A stretch of 64,000 nucleotides of DNA from NCBI RefSeq assembly GCF_000711695.1, contig NW_013547009.1, positions 124,001 through 188,000 of the forward strand, given 5' to 3'. Under the pieces are notes generated by a model, which searched no databases, was not told the DNA's origin, and saw nothing but the letters and a program-made list of their open reading frames with translations. Numbering within the stretch: position 1 is the first letter of the stretch; each line of letters opens with the position of its first letter. Below are positions 1 to 10,273 of the stretch, piece by piece. Origin of the DNA: Tilletiaria anomala UBC 951 (Eukaryota > Basidiomycota > Exobasidiomycetes > Georgefischeriales > Tilletiariaceae). A program made the position numbers and the translations under genes.

Positions 1-657
1 GTAGGGCCGGGCCGGCGCTGGCGTACCGACGAAAGGGCGCCACCCTCCCGGGCAGATTCTGCTGCATCATCAAATTTCGAGCCTTCGTTCGGCGCTGGCA
101 CAACAAGTATCGGGGTTGGTAGTGGCCATAGTGCGAGCGCCACCGCAGGCTCGAGTACGGACGGATCCACGGCAGCCCACTCGTTCAGCTCTCTGTCAGC
201 CGCAGCTACACCTGCGTCTACATTTGCTTCTGCGCCGCCAGGCGCAAAACAGGGCGCCCCCATGCCGCCAAGACATTTGCCATCTAGGCAAGGCAGTAGC
301 AGCACAGACTCCTTCAGCGGCGGCTGTGGTGGTGGCGTCATTGACGAGAACGCGAACGCGGGCGTAGGGACGGGTACGTACGGTCGTACGCTGGCGGCAA
401 AGAAGCACAAGCTGCTGGATCAATTGGATAGGCTGGCAGAGGTGTTATCGCCGGATCTCAAGTCCAGCTTGCGCCTGAAAGAGTGTGAGCGCGAACGCGG
501 GCGTGTCACCAAGCGCGGCACAGAAACCGTGTCGCCTGTCGCTCAGAGTTACAAGGATGGAGCTGCGATCCCCGCTCCAGGTGGCGATCGTAATGGCGGC
601 AGGATCGATAACGTCTCGGGCTCGGAACGGGGTAGCGCAGACGGTTCCATGACGTAG
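1..657 (+). CDS. 3' end of an unknown Ser/Gly/Ala-rich protein (5' partial)
   Basis: The frame starting at base 1 is open from the window edge to the TGA... more exactly to the TAG at 655-657, giving at least 218 residues, so the start lies outside the window. The first ~120 residues are rich in Ser, Ala, Gly and Thr and look disordered. A short charged, helix-like segment (LDQLDRLAEVLSPDL, encoded around 412-459) is the only part that looks structured, followed by another charged low-complexity tail. I do not recognise a family. The gene could have an intron near the left edge that I cannot see. The downstream neighbour, 1.75 kb away, is an oxidase gene on the same strand with no evident link. 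Confidence 0.5.
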   Translation, partial: VGPGRRWRTDERAPPSRADSAASSNFEPSFGAGTTSIGVGSGHSASATAGSSTDGSTAAHSFSSLSAAATPASTFASAPPGAKQGAPMPPRHLPSRQGSSSTDSFSGGCGGGVIDENANAGVGTGTYGRTLAAKKHKLLDQLDRLAEVLSPDLKSSLRLKECERERGRVTKRGTETVSPVAQSYKDGAAIPAPGGDRNGGRIDNVSGSERGSADGSMT

Positions 658-2408
658 GGGCAGCGGCTGATCAACCTCGAGCGAGGGGAGTCATCGACGG
701 GGGCTTTGTATATATGAAAGCCCGAGTACAATTATATTGGCCATTATGCACGTGCCTCTAGCACCTTGCTGATCGCCATGCAGATCAGAACAGGGCAGCG
801 CAGCGGGTTTGCATTGTATTGTAGCAAGGGTGGAAGGATCAAGGAAGGACACTCGCCAGTCTTAATCTTTGACTGCTTGTCGGAGTGAGGAAGGTTCGTA
901 ACCCCCCTCCAAGCAAGCATGCTGGAAATCGCAGCCTGTTCCTCCAGGAAGCAACTGTCGATGGGGAACAGACGAAACTTGTCCACGTTCACCGTCCGGC
1001 TTGGCCTGTGCGCGGAATGAGGATCTAACACTTTGTTTGTGACAGGGGTGTGACATCCGTGTTCCTGCGTGACCGCTTTGATTCCTAATCGCCTGCCATT
1101 GCCGGCGGTTGTATTATTTCTGCACCACTGCAGAGCACCGCGCTACGACACAGGAGAACAGTGAAACACACGGTTCATTCGCCTGGACAGCTCAGCGCCC
1201 CTTACTTTCACATCCATCCCCGGCTTACAGAGTGAATGACATATATGTTTGTGCAAAGCATGCACATAGCATCCTACAAAGGGCTAGCTCTACGTACGAT
1301 GATTTCCATCATCATCGCCAGCAAGCCCGCTTGCCGGCCAGCCCGCTGGCCGCCGCACGTCCCATTACATACTGCCATGGAGGAGGGTGAAGACAAGCTG
1401 GGAGAAAGGTTCCAGCGGCACGAGAACGGCCAAAGCTAGAATGGCTGGCGAGATGCCTGAAATTCGAAGTGCGACGTGTTGCTTCGATTTGCCTTTGCGA
1501 CCCACAACTTGCCGGATGGTTCACAGTTAGGCAGTTGGCCTCCGGCAACTCAGCATGCGTCTTCCTCTTCGCTCCTGCACCTTTCTCTTGTTACAGCCGA
1601 GAAGACAAAAAATAATTATTGTTGCGGCCGTGCCTTGGCGGAAGAGCACAGACTGGGGCACCTGCTATAATTCTTTCTTTTTTGGCCAACAGCAGCAGAC
1701 AGGCATGCCCCAAACTGCCATCGTACCCCTTCTCGCCCTTTGGGCTTTGACAGGGATAGAGGGGAGACTGCTACTGCAACCACCCTCCCACCCACACATC
1801 TGGCAGCTCCCACAGTGGTCCAGAGCGCTGCTGGTAGTATGAGGCAACTGCCTTTGTTTGACGAGTATCCATCAAATGGCGACTCGTGAGCGTCTGCCTC
1901 GGTGCTCCGGGACGAATAGCACTCGGCAGTGACTCTCTTTTTCTATTGATCGGATATCGATTGATCGACTTCGCAGGGTCAATCATCAGCTTCAGAATCT
2001 CGCACACCCAGACACGCAGACTGCGCACTGGCCTGGGTCTGGTTATGTTGTGCATAGGGGCGTCCTTCCACCACCTCGACATGTGCAGCACCACATCTTT
2101 TATCTCGTCGCCATTCCCCTCACCCTCCCCTCCATCCTCAACACCATCGCTCCGTTCTCCTTTCTGGTGAATCATCAAAGGAGCTGCTCACATCCTGTGA
2201 CACGTTTGGACTCTTCCGTCACTCATCCCTGGCTCGCGATGGCCTTCGATCCCACCCACCCACCTCACATTCTTTGAACCATATTATTTTCTCTACTGCT
2301 CGCTGATACCACTATCGCCTATTTCGACGCTCGCGCTCTCTACCCCCTTTGGTTTCATCGTCCAAACTACTCCTGTAGTCAAGGAGAAAAAGCAAGGAAA
2401 TTGCCACC
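658..2408. other. Intergenic region upstream of the copper radical oxidase
   Basis: About 1.75 kb without a convincing gene. Short open frames on both strands have no family resemblance and no splice-supported extensions. The last ~350 bases (about 2060-2400) are rich in C and T, like the pyrimidine-rich leaders common upstream of fungal genes, and end in a purine-rich stretch with CCACC directly before the oxidase ATG. I see no RNA gene or repeat. Confidence 0.6.
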
Positions 2409-4648
2409 ATGCCGTTCAACTCAGCCCTCAAGCTCAAGTCGATCCTCGCCCTCGCTGCTTCGCTCGGCCTGCTATCTGCCAGTGGAGCCTCGGGAGCCAA
2501 GGGAGGCACAATCCAAGTCGTCAGCCAGAATGCTGGCATTTCTGCGCAGATGATGTTCCTCGGCACCGACAGCACCGTGTATATGCTTGACAAGGCCGAG
2601 AATAACCCAGCGAAGGTCAACGGCCACCCTGCGTGGGCGACCGTGTATGACTTCAATTCGAACACATACCAGAGCATGGACGTCAGCGCCAACCCCTTCT
2701 GCGCTGGCGGCGCTGACCTCGGTGACGGCCGCATGCTCGTCACTGGTGGCAACAAGGCTGTCGGTTCCGGCGGCGGCACCGTTGAGGAGGGCAGTGGGCC
2801 CTACCAGGTTCGTTTTTGTCCCTTGCCGGCTCCTTCCCTTTTTCATTGGCGTTGCTGACACGCAGCATTTATGCCCGGGTGCACCTCGCTTCGTGTGCAC
2901 AGGACTACGATGGCGGTCACGCGATCCGCACTCTCAAGCCGGGCTCGGGCGCCACCTGGAAGATCTCGCCCAACGCTCTGAATGCCGAGCGTTGGTACCC
3001 GACCGTTGAGCCACTCAAGGACGGCTATGTCATGATCATTGGTGGCATGAGAGATGGTGGATACGTTCCAACGGTGAGTGCTGGCTGTGAGGCAGAGTGC
3101 TGTCTAGCTAGATGAATGCAGAGTTCTGCTGCTGATAAGTCCCATATGTGCACGCAACCTCCAGTCTGGCTCGGTCACGGCTTCGTACGAGTTTTACCCA
3201 CCAAAAGGTGATGGGCGGTCGCGCAACCTTGACTTCCTCAACCGGACGACTCCACTCTCGCTGTTCCCCATTAGCTTCCTCATGTCCAACGGCGAGATGT
3301 TCATGCAAGCCAACAAGCAGGCCATCCTCTGGAATTACCAAAAGCAGAGCGAGACGCGTCTGCCCAACGCCCAGGTCCCTAAGGTCTACCCAGCCTCGGC
3401 GGGTTCGGTTCTGCTCCCCCTCGAGCCGGACAGCAACTACCTTGAGACGGTCCTCTTCTGCGGTGGCCTGTCGCTCGGTTCAGCCAAAAAATGGGGTAAC
3501 GAGGGTGGCGTCGGACAGCAAATTACCAACGTACCCGCGAGCACCATCTGCGAGCAAATTGAGCCGGTCAAGTCCCAAACCTGGGAGGCCGTCGACAACC
3601 TTCCGTCGGGTCGCTCCATGGGTCAGTTCATCACCCTTCCAGACGGCAAACTCCTGTTTATCAACGGTGTCAAGAAGGGAACTGCGGGTTACAATACCGA
3701 CCCCAGCAGGTGAGCAGCCTCCTTGCGTAGAGTAGGAGACACGTAGAAGTTCTCGTGTCTGATCTCGATTCCCTTTTGGTCGCTGCCTCGAACAGCGTTG
3801 GTAAGCCTGTTGGCCAATCCTACGGTGACGATCCAGAGTACACGCCTTACCTGTACGACCCGAAGGCAACCAAGGGCACGCGCTGGTCCGCCGCAGGCGG
3901 AAAGCTGTTCGACGGGCGGTTGTACCACTCTTCCGCAACGCTGCTGCCTGATAGCTCTGTTCTCATCGCGGGCAGCAACCCGAATGCCGATGTGACGACA
4001 ACGCACTGGAAGACGACCTACTCGGTCGAGCGCTGGTACCCCACATGGTATGACCAGACGCGTCCATCGAACAGCGGCCTTCCGTCGAGCTTCAGCTACG
4101 GTGGCGACGGCTTCCAGCTGATCTTCTCCAACCCCAACGACGCCGCAAATGCCAAGGTCAAGATCATCCGCACCGGCTTCAGCACGCACGCGATGAACAT
4201 GGGTCAGCGCTCCATCACGCTGCGCAGCGTCGCAAAGGGCAACACGCTCTACGTCGGGCAGCTACCCAACAACCCAAACCTCTTCGCGCCGGGTCGCGCC
4301 CTCGCGTTCGTGGTTGTCAATGGCGTCGCCAGCCAGGGCAAGTTTGTCATGGTCGGCAACGGGAAGATCGGTACGCAGCCCACGTCGGCGGACACGCAGC
4401 TGCCCTCAGTCACGACTATCAAAAAGACGCCCTCATCTTCAATAGAGAAAAAGCAGGCAACCAAAAAGACCCACAGCACCGCCACGGCCGCTGACACCCC
4501 TGACGACACCATCAAGAACGAGCATGCGTACACTTCTGCCAAAGTCCCGTCGGCTGAGGAGAGCAAGGATATTGCGGAGAGCTTCGGCTCTGGCCTCGCA
4601 TCGCACCGAAGGCGCCGCGCTCACTCGATCAACGGCGAGGTGTTCTAA
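2409..4648 (+). CDS. Secreted copper radical oxidase, glyoxal oxidase type
   Basis: Four exons: 2409-2807, 2903-3073, 3165-3709, 3796-4648, giving 655 residues. Residues 1-30 form a signal peptide with a hydrophobic core. The body matches the glyoxal oxidase N-terminal domain plus the C-terminal galactose-oxidase-like domain. The copper-site residues are all present: Cys98 in FCAGG and Tyr165 in ERWYPT (the crosslinked Cys-Tyr cofactor), Tyr415-His416 in RLYHSS, and His503 in FSTHAMN. The family oxidises aldehydes such as glyoxal or methylglyoxal and makes hydrogen peroxide outside the cell; in Ustilago maydis a relative (Glo1) is needed for filamentous growth and virulence. The last ~110 residues are an unusual Ser/Thr/Lys-rich tail with an RRRR cluster near the end and no GPI signal. 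The substrate cannot be read from sequence. Confidence 0.93.
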
Positions 4649-5009
4649 AGTTATTGAATCACCCCTCTTCCTCCAGATCGATATCCCCCTTTCGCCTATC
4701 GCCCTTCTTGCTCTGCAAGCACCCTTAGCTCTGCTGAGCTCCCCTTTGACTTCACTTTCCGAACGAGCGAGTATTATGCATTGTTGCGAGGGAAAGTTGA
4801 ACAGGCGGATATGTACGCCCCCTCCCCTTTTGGATCCCAATTTGACCCTAACGCTTTCCAGCAAGACAGTTCTTTGATATATGATATTGTGTATTTTCTT
4901 TGACACCGTGATTCGTATCCGTACACCAAGCGTTGTGCAGATGGCTGCCATCAACAGGAGCGTATTTGTGCCGCTCCCAATGCTGTGCTGGCAAACAATG
5001 ATTCAAGAT
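4649..5009. other. Tail-to-tail intergenic spacer
   Basis: A 361-base gap between the oxidase stop and the TMA22 stop, which converge. It should hold both 3' untranslated regions. AT-richer stretches around 4870-4920 may contain polyadenylation signals. Nothing else seen. Confidence 0.6.
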
Positions 5010-5817
5010 TCATGTAGCCTCCGCCCCAGCCGCAGGTGCATCCCCCTTCAATTTCTTTACCGACTTTTCTTCCTCGATGATAATGTTCTTCTCGCTCGGC
5101 CCTCCTGCACTTTCGGGCGGTAGGTCGTTGAAGGGTTTCTGCCGTGCAACGATCATGGCCTTGATTTCGTCCGCTACATCGCCCTGGATCACAATCTCGT
5201 CCACGTTTGGGTTGCTTGTGGATTTCGACACTGAGGCGCCAGTTGCAAGACGGGAAGCTAGCCTATATATCGACGAAGCAAACATTTTGTGGGTCAGTCT
5301 GGGTCAAATACGCACAGCATTAAAAGCTGCTATTAGGCATGAACCGGACGCACCCTTTTGAAACGACTTTCATCGCTGGCAGCGGAGGGATGAAGTGGTG
5401 CAGGCCTCCGACCGACGTCGTGGCCTTTCGCTTGGTCCTGGCCGCTCGCGTGAGGATGATCTTCAAGGCCGATTTCTGTGCCTTCTCCTTCTCTGCTTTT
5501 GCCTCGGCCTTACGTTCCTTCTTGGCCGCTTCCTTCTCCAGGTCATCTGCCTGCTTCGCGGTCATGTTGGCCAGGTTGGCGGTGATCGCTTCATCGGACC
5601 AGACCTTCGCGTACATTTCCGGGTGCGCCTTCTCGAGCCATGTCCGGCACTTGGACACCGACGAGCCAAATTCACAGTACTCAGGCGGGAAGGTGCATAC
5701 TTGGCAGTAGACCAACTGCAACGGCACGGGCGCTGTCGGCGCTAGCTGCTCCGCGACTGGAGCTTGTGCAGTGGAAGAGCTGGCCCCTTGAGTGTCTAAG
5801 TCTTGAGCGTCGGACAT
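5010..5817 (-). CDS. TMA22: Density-regulated protein homologue Tma22 (DENR), SUI1 domain
   Basis: Two exons on the minus strand: 5817-5354 and 5262-5010, joined in phase across a 91-nt intron (GTGCGT...ATAG), giving 238 residues. The N-terminal part has a putative zinc site with Cys38, Cys41, Cys48 and Cys57 (YCQVC, EYC, KC). A charged Lys/Glu-rich linker follows, then the SUI1/eIF1-like fold with the motif ITRAARTKRKATT expressed here as LTRAARTKRKATT and IVIQGDV near the end. DENR/Tma22 pairs with MCT-1/Tma20 and recycles post-termination 40S subunits in the cytosol. I chose the ATG at 5817 because the family begins shortly before the Cys cluster; an upstream in-frame ATG at 5982 would add 55 unrelated residues. 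Length fits the family. Confidence 0.93.
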
Positions 5818-6401
5818 GTTGTTTAACCTTCCAAGAAACAGTACCTGGATTTCCCAGCTGATCCGTTCGTTCGCAGACTCTTCAGCGACAAGACCTTCAG
5901 GCTTCAGCAGGTTCTGTTGAGCTCGATGCAAATGATCTTCACCATAAGTGCACGAGGTACATCCAACCAAAGAACCAATCATCGCTCCGTCATTAAATCG
6001 CTCCCATTTCCAAAAAAGAACAAATGGAAATTTAAAATAGGGTTATGAGCCATACTTACAAACTGGCACGTGACTTGCCCGTCAGCGTTGCGCACATGGG
6101 CGCGCTTTCTCCACTTTTAATACCAGAGGCGCATGCCGACTGGTCAAAGGGCCTCAAATCAATTGGACACTCAAATCGCGCGCCGCTGTCATCCCGCATC
6201 TACAAGCTTCTTGAACCGTCGCTGAGGGAGGAGGGAATGGACGAGGCCCGGTCACTGCGCAGACTATCATACACCTGCAGCTTTCTTGGGGTTCCCGTAA
6301 AGCTTTGACATACCGGCTGCACGCCGCTCACTTGGACCTGGTTCTTGCAAGTTCTTTCCCTGAGAGTGTCACTCGACGGCCAAGGGAGGAAAGCTATCGC
6401 T
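5818..6401. other. Divergent promoter region between TMA22 and the sigma adaptin gene
   Basis: 584 bases separating two divergent start codons. An AT-rich core lies around 5995-6045. The open frame at 6045-6308 (87 residues) has no family resemblance and I leave it out. Either gene could have a leader intron here. No clear regulatory motif seen. Confidence 0.55.
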
Positions 6402-7316
6402 ATGGGGGTGAGTATAGTGTAGTGGCGTATGAGTGGCTGTGCAGCGTCACCGCGCACTGTCTCACCACTGAAGCACCTACCGCACATTGGGGTCACCACA
6501 GATCAACTGGATCCTTCTCATCTCGCGCCAAGGCAAGGTACGGCTCGCCAAATGGTTCACCACGCTCAACCCCAAGACCAAATCCAAGATTGTCAAGGAT
6601 GTCACACAGCTCGTCCTGGCACGGCGAACGCGCATGTGCAACTTCCTGGAATACAAAGATAGCAAGGTCGTCTATCGGCGATACGCATCGCTCTTCTTCG
6701 TCACTGGCATTTCGCCCGGGGACAACGAGCTTGCTACGCTCGAGATCATTCACAGATATGTTGAGATTTTGGATCGATACTTTGGAAATGTGAGCGCTCA
6801 GGAATGTGGGCCTCTCCTCGCGGCCGCTGTGTGGTCGACTGACGTACCTTGTTGTCTTTCGTATTAACTGCGCGCAGGTCTGCGAGCTCGATCTGTGAGC
6901 TCGTTATGTGGTACCCGGATCAGGGTCTCATTTGGTCTGACCGCATTTCTCTTTTCTCCATTCTAGCATCTTCAACTTTCAGAAAGCATATGCGGTGAGC
7001 AGTCTGATGTTTGACCGGATGGTGAATTAGACCAAGCTGATCTTCCGCCGTGTCAACCCCACTAACGGAATTCGCGGACAGATTCTTGACGAGCTCATCA
7101 TCTCGGGTGAGATGCAAGAATCATCCAAGAAATCGGTGCTGCGTGTAGTGTCTCAGAGTGACGGAGTAGAGGATGCAGAGAATTCAGAGGACGTGAGTGA
7201 CGGGCACTGTTTCCCGTTGTTGCTGTTTAACGTTGAATTTCTGGGAGGGCTGACTCGCCGTCCCGCACTCGATGCCTTGGCAGTCACTCGCACGGATAGG
7301 CAGCCGCTCAGGCTAG
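6402..7316 (+). CDS. APS1: AP-1 clathrin adaptor complex, small (sigma) subunit
   Basis: Six exons: 6402-6407, 6502-6789, 6878-6894, 6967-6994, 7082-7192, 7284-7316, giving about 160 residues. The first exon holds only Met-Gly; splicing then gives INWILLISRQGKVRLAKW, a hallmark of the sigma adaptins. The 17-nt and 28-nt exons restore the conserved VCELDLIFNFQKAYA stretch, and exon 5 carries ILDELIISGEMQESSKK. Sigma-1 is part of the AP-1 coat for clathrin vesicles at the trans-Golgi and endosomes. The RRTRMCNFLEYKDSKVVYRRY segment region is near-identical to other fungi and humans. The last exon is the least certain; reading through its donor would only change the C-terminal tail. No other gene of the complex is nearby. 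Confidence 0.93.
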
Positions 7317-8789
7317 GATCCATCGCGATTCATGAGAACGCATGCTCCAATGGCCCTTTGACAACCCTTGCCAGCGGGCATTACCAGGTACCATCCTTGA
7401 TACCATTTTGTAAAATATAACATCGTGCTCGCATTCCAGCATCCAATTCAACTTTTAGATAAGCCACGGAGTAGAGGCATCTGACCGTGCGGCACAAAAG
7501 CCAGAGAGCAGATGCGTTCATGCCCGTGAGATATATGGAAATTATGAGCGTCGCGATTATGACGTTACGGCTGCATCGGAGGCCCCGCTCTGCGTGGCAT
7601 CCCGAACCAAGCACATCCTCACTTCTACATGTCTGCTCGTCCGTAGTGAGTTCAACTTGCGGTGTACGCTCCTCATCCGTCTCGTTCTTATTGAGTAATC
7701 TGAAGAAGCGCGTAGCCTTCACGGACAGCCATGTATCTTTTCTTGCAATGGAAGAAGTACTTGAGGCAAATGGAGAGGAGAAGCGCCCACAGTTCCTCGC
7801 TACCTGTAGAGGAGCACCGAGCAGGAAGGAACCATTATATTAATGATTATTAGGCAAAGGCGACAACCGACAACGACAACATGGCAAACATGCATCAACA
7901 GAATAGAGGCAAGTACTTGCAGATGACACGGCGAACCCCTGCGAAAGCGGGTGGCGGCGCATCGATAGTAAGGAAAACGACTCGAGAAAAGGATAGAAAC
8001 GAAGAGCGCATCAGGTCGCAGGAGGCCAGCAGGAGCAGGCGTAGGTTAGCCGTCAGCAGATAGAACAGTCGAGTGAGCATGCTAGACAGCAGTCGTCGAG
8101 GTGGCAGGTGGATTTGGAAAACTGCAATGGAGTCTACACGGCGTCAGTCATGTGACATAAATAGGGTTAAATGGGGAACCAATCGATTCTATACTGGCAA
8201 TAGGAGTGCAACACGGATTGATCGCGCTGGATTGCTCGAGTCCTGAAGACAGGATTTCTGCCTTCGCAGCTTTGACACTGATGTGCTGGTGAAACAGGAA
8301 AAGCCCGAAGCCCGATGACCGTCACCAGGTCGCACTCTGCAGCGACCCCCAGCAGGTAGTAGAGAGCGGAGCAGTCTTTCACACTGAATTAGCAGAGGGG
8401 CAGCGTAGCAGCACCGCCGGTCCACGGCCCTCGCTTTCCCCCGGTCCCCCCAGGCACACGCACTCACGCACGGGTCCAGTCACTGTCTGAAAGACTGCGT
8501 AACCCCTCGGCCGGCCAGATCTCTCGCACCGTGCCGGGCGTTCCCCAAGCGCTTCCAACACGCTTCGCTTTCATTGACGCTTTCAAGCTGCTTGTTGCAT
8601 GTCCCATTCCATCCAGCCAGCCGGGCGACCACCCCGTGCCTCTCGCCGCTCGAATATCTCTCCTTTCATCCTTTCTCTCCTTTTACATCCCCCACTTCAT
8701 AACCTCCCATCCATCACTCGTTACACTGTCTGACACGTCACAAAGCACACCTCCCCCCTGTCCATTGACACATCTACACTAACGCAAAA
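7317..8789. other. Intergenic region upstream of the sterol carrier gene
   Basis: About 1.47 kb without a gene I can support. Small open frames (for example 7487-7843 plus and 7381-7722 minus) look random in composition. The last ~200 bases (8590-8789) form a strongly C/T-rich leader ending in ACGCAAAA before the ATG, a context typical of well-expressed fungal genes. Confidence 0.55.
8731..8740. promoter_or_regulatory. CRE/bZIP-like site TGACACGTCA
   Basis: A near-palindromic TGACACGTCA sits 50-59 bases before the start codon of the SCP2-like gene. It resembles ATF/CREB-type bZIP sites (TGACGTCA) with two inserted bases. It lies in the pyrimidine-rich stretch that may already be transcribed, so it may be chance. 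Confidence 0.2.
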
Positions 8790-9816
8790 ATGTCGTTCAA
8801 GAGCAAGGACCTTCTTCAGCAGATCAGCAATGGCCTGAAGGGCATGAGCGACAAGGAGAAGAAGGACATCATAAAGAAGGTACATTACGATTCCCGATTC
8901 CCCTCCCTATCTCTCCCTCCTGCTTTGCCAGGCGGTTTCAAAAAGCGAGGCAGCGATCGAGCCCAGGCCAAGACCCGGGTTAGCGGTTGTCCGTGCCTGT
9001 CTATATGCAGTCGCGTGAGAGGCGCAGTGCACCTGCATGCGCCTGGCTCTTGCGAGCATTGCATACTGTGCATGGCTGCTTACAAGAGCGCCTCGTCACT
9101 GCTCGCTGCTGGTTATGCTGAGTTACTAGCTGTCGCTTCGTTCGGCTTTGCTGTACCCCATTCCCCTTCGTCCATCGCTTGATCCCACACTGATCCTGTT
9201 TGACTGACAAGCGACTCGATCTCCTCTCATTGGCTTCTAATCGCACCTCACTTCGACTCCTCTCCATCTTTGAAGACCAACGGTGTCTTCGAGTTGCACA
9301 TCAAGAAGGGCAGTGACGAGCTCGTCTACACCATCGACCTCAAGAAGGAGGGCGAGGCATATGAGGGCAAGGCCAAGGGCAAGGCTGACGTGACCATCAA
9401 CACTGCCGACGACAGTGAGTATTTTCTCTTGGATTTGTTAAGAATGATTTCTGTCGATAGCGGGCGTGAGGGTTGGTTCGCTTTCGAAGTGGCAAGTTTG
9501 GGTAGGCACTTCTGCCAAATAACGCATATACCCCAGCCAAGCCTCACAGTGATCGCGAGCTTGCATTGTGTCACACTGCTATATTGATCCAGGGATCTGA
9601 ACAGGTTCAGATAGACCTTAAATCACTTCGAATTGTCACTGACCACCTTCCTTCACCACTCCCGCCTTCGGTGTTCACACAGCCTTTATGGACATGGCCG
9701 ATGGCAAGCTCAACGGCCAAAAAGCCTTCATGAGCGGCAAACTTAAGGTCAAGGGTAACATTATGCTTGCTACCAAACTCGACAGCGTCCTCAAGGCTCA
9801 GAAGGCCAAGCTCTAA
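8790..9816 (+). CDS. SCP2-domain sterol carrier protein, peroxisomal
   Basis: Three exons: 8790-8879, 9276-9414, 9683-9816, giving 120 residues, one SCP2 domain and nothing else. Splicing yields the continuous family pattern IIKKTNGVFELHIKKG, then DLKKEG, then MADGKLNGQKAFMSGKLKVKGN. The C-terminus is AKL, a canonical type 1 peroxisomal targeting signal. The family binds sterols and fatty acyl-CoA and assists peroxisomal beta-oxidation; in basidiomycetes a free SCP2 domain is usual, unlike the thiolase fusion of animals. The first intron (8880-9275) is 396 nt, several times longer than most introns here, and the second (9415-9682) is 268 nt; I see no coding in either, so they could hold regulatory sequence. 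Confidence 0.95.
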
Positions 9817-10273
9817 GGAAAAATCTACCTTGCTTTGTCTGCTCCTTTGCGAGGCATAGCTGTGGACGCTGGCGACACCCAAGAGAGCGAGAGCGCATGC
9901 CCTCGTTGCCGCTGGCTGGCCTTTGCTTTTGAATGATCATCTGCAGCGCAATATTCATTCTGCCGTCAACGGATCTGAAAGGGAAGATGTGATATGATGA
10001 TATGAAGGGAGGATAAATGCTGCGATGACATGGGCGCCCGCCGCTCGCTTCCTCGTTTGTTGCCTGCTTTCTGCGGCTCGGCGGTGTAGTCAGGCTGTAT
10101 TTTGACCTACAGCACGCGTTTCAATGGACTGTAGGGGCACGGACTAAATGGACACAATCAGTATCCTAAAAGGCCTTGACATAATTGGGAATCATCCATT
10201 GCTACAGCGTGACGATGCTGCAGACAAATACAGCCCTGAGGAGGATATTCCTTTGTCACCCGCTCTTTCCTTT
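9817..10273. other. Tail-to-tail intergenic spacer
   Basis: 457 bases between the convergent ends of the sterol carrier and phospholipase C genes. It should contain both 3' ends. A single ACGCGT occurs at 10112-10117 but lies between two gene ends, so it is unlikely to be a promoter element. Nothing else seen. Confidence 0.55.

Noticed and set aside
5818-5982. Upstream ATG at 5982 as start of TMA22
   Set aside because: The extra 55 residues do not resemble the family or a targeting signal; the ATG at 5817 gives the expected N-terminus.
10112-10117. Single ACGCGT between the sterol carrier and PLC1 genes
   Set aside because: It lies between two converging gene ends and therefore not in a promoter.
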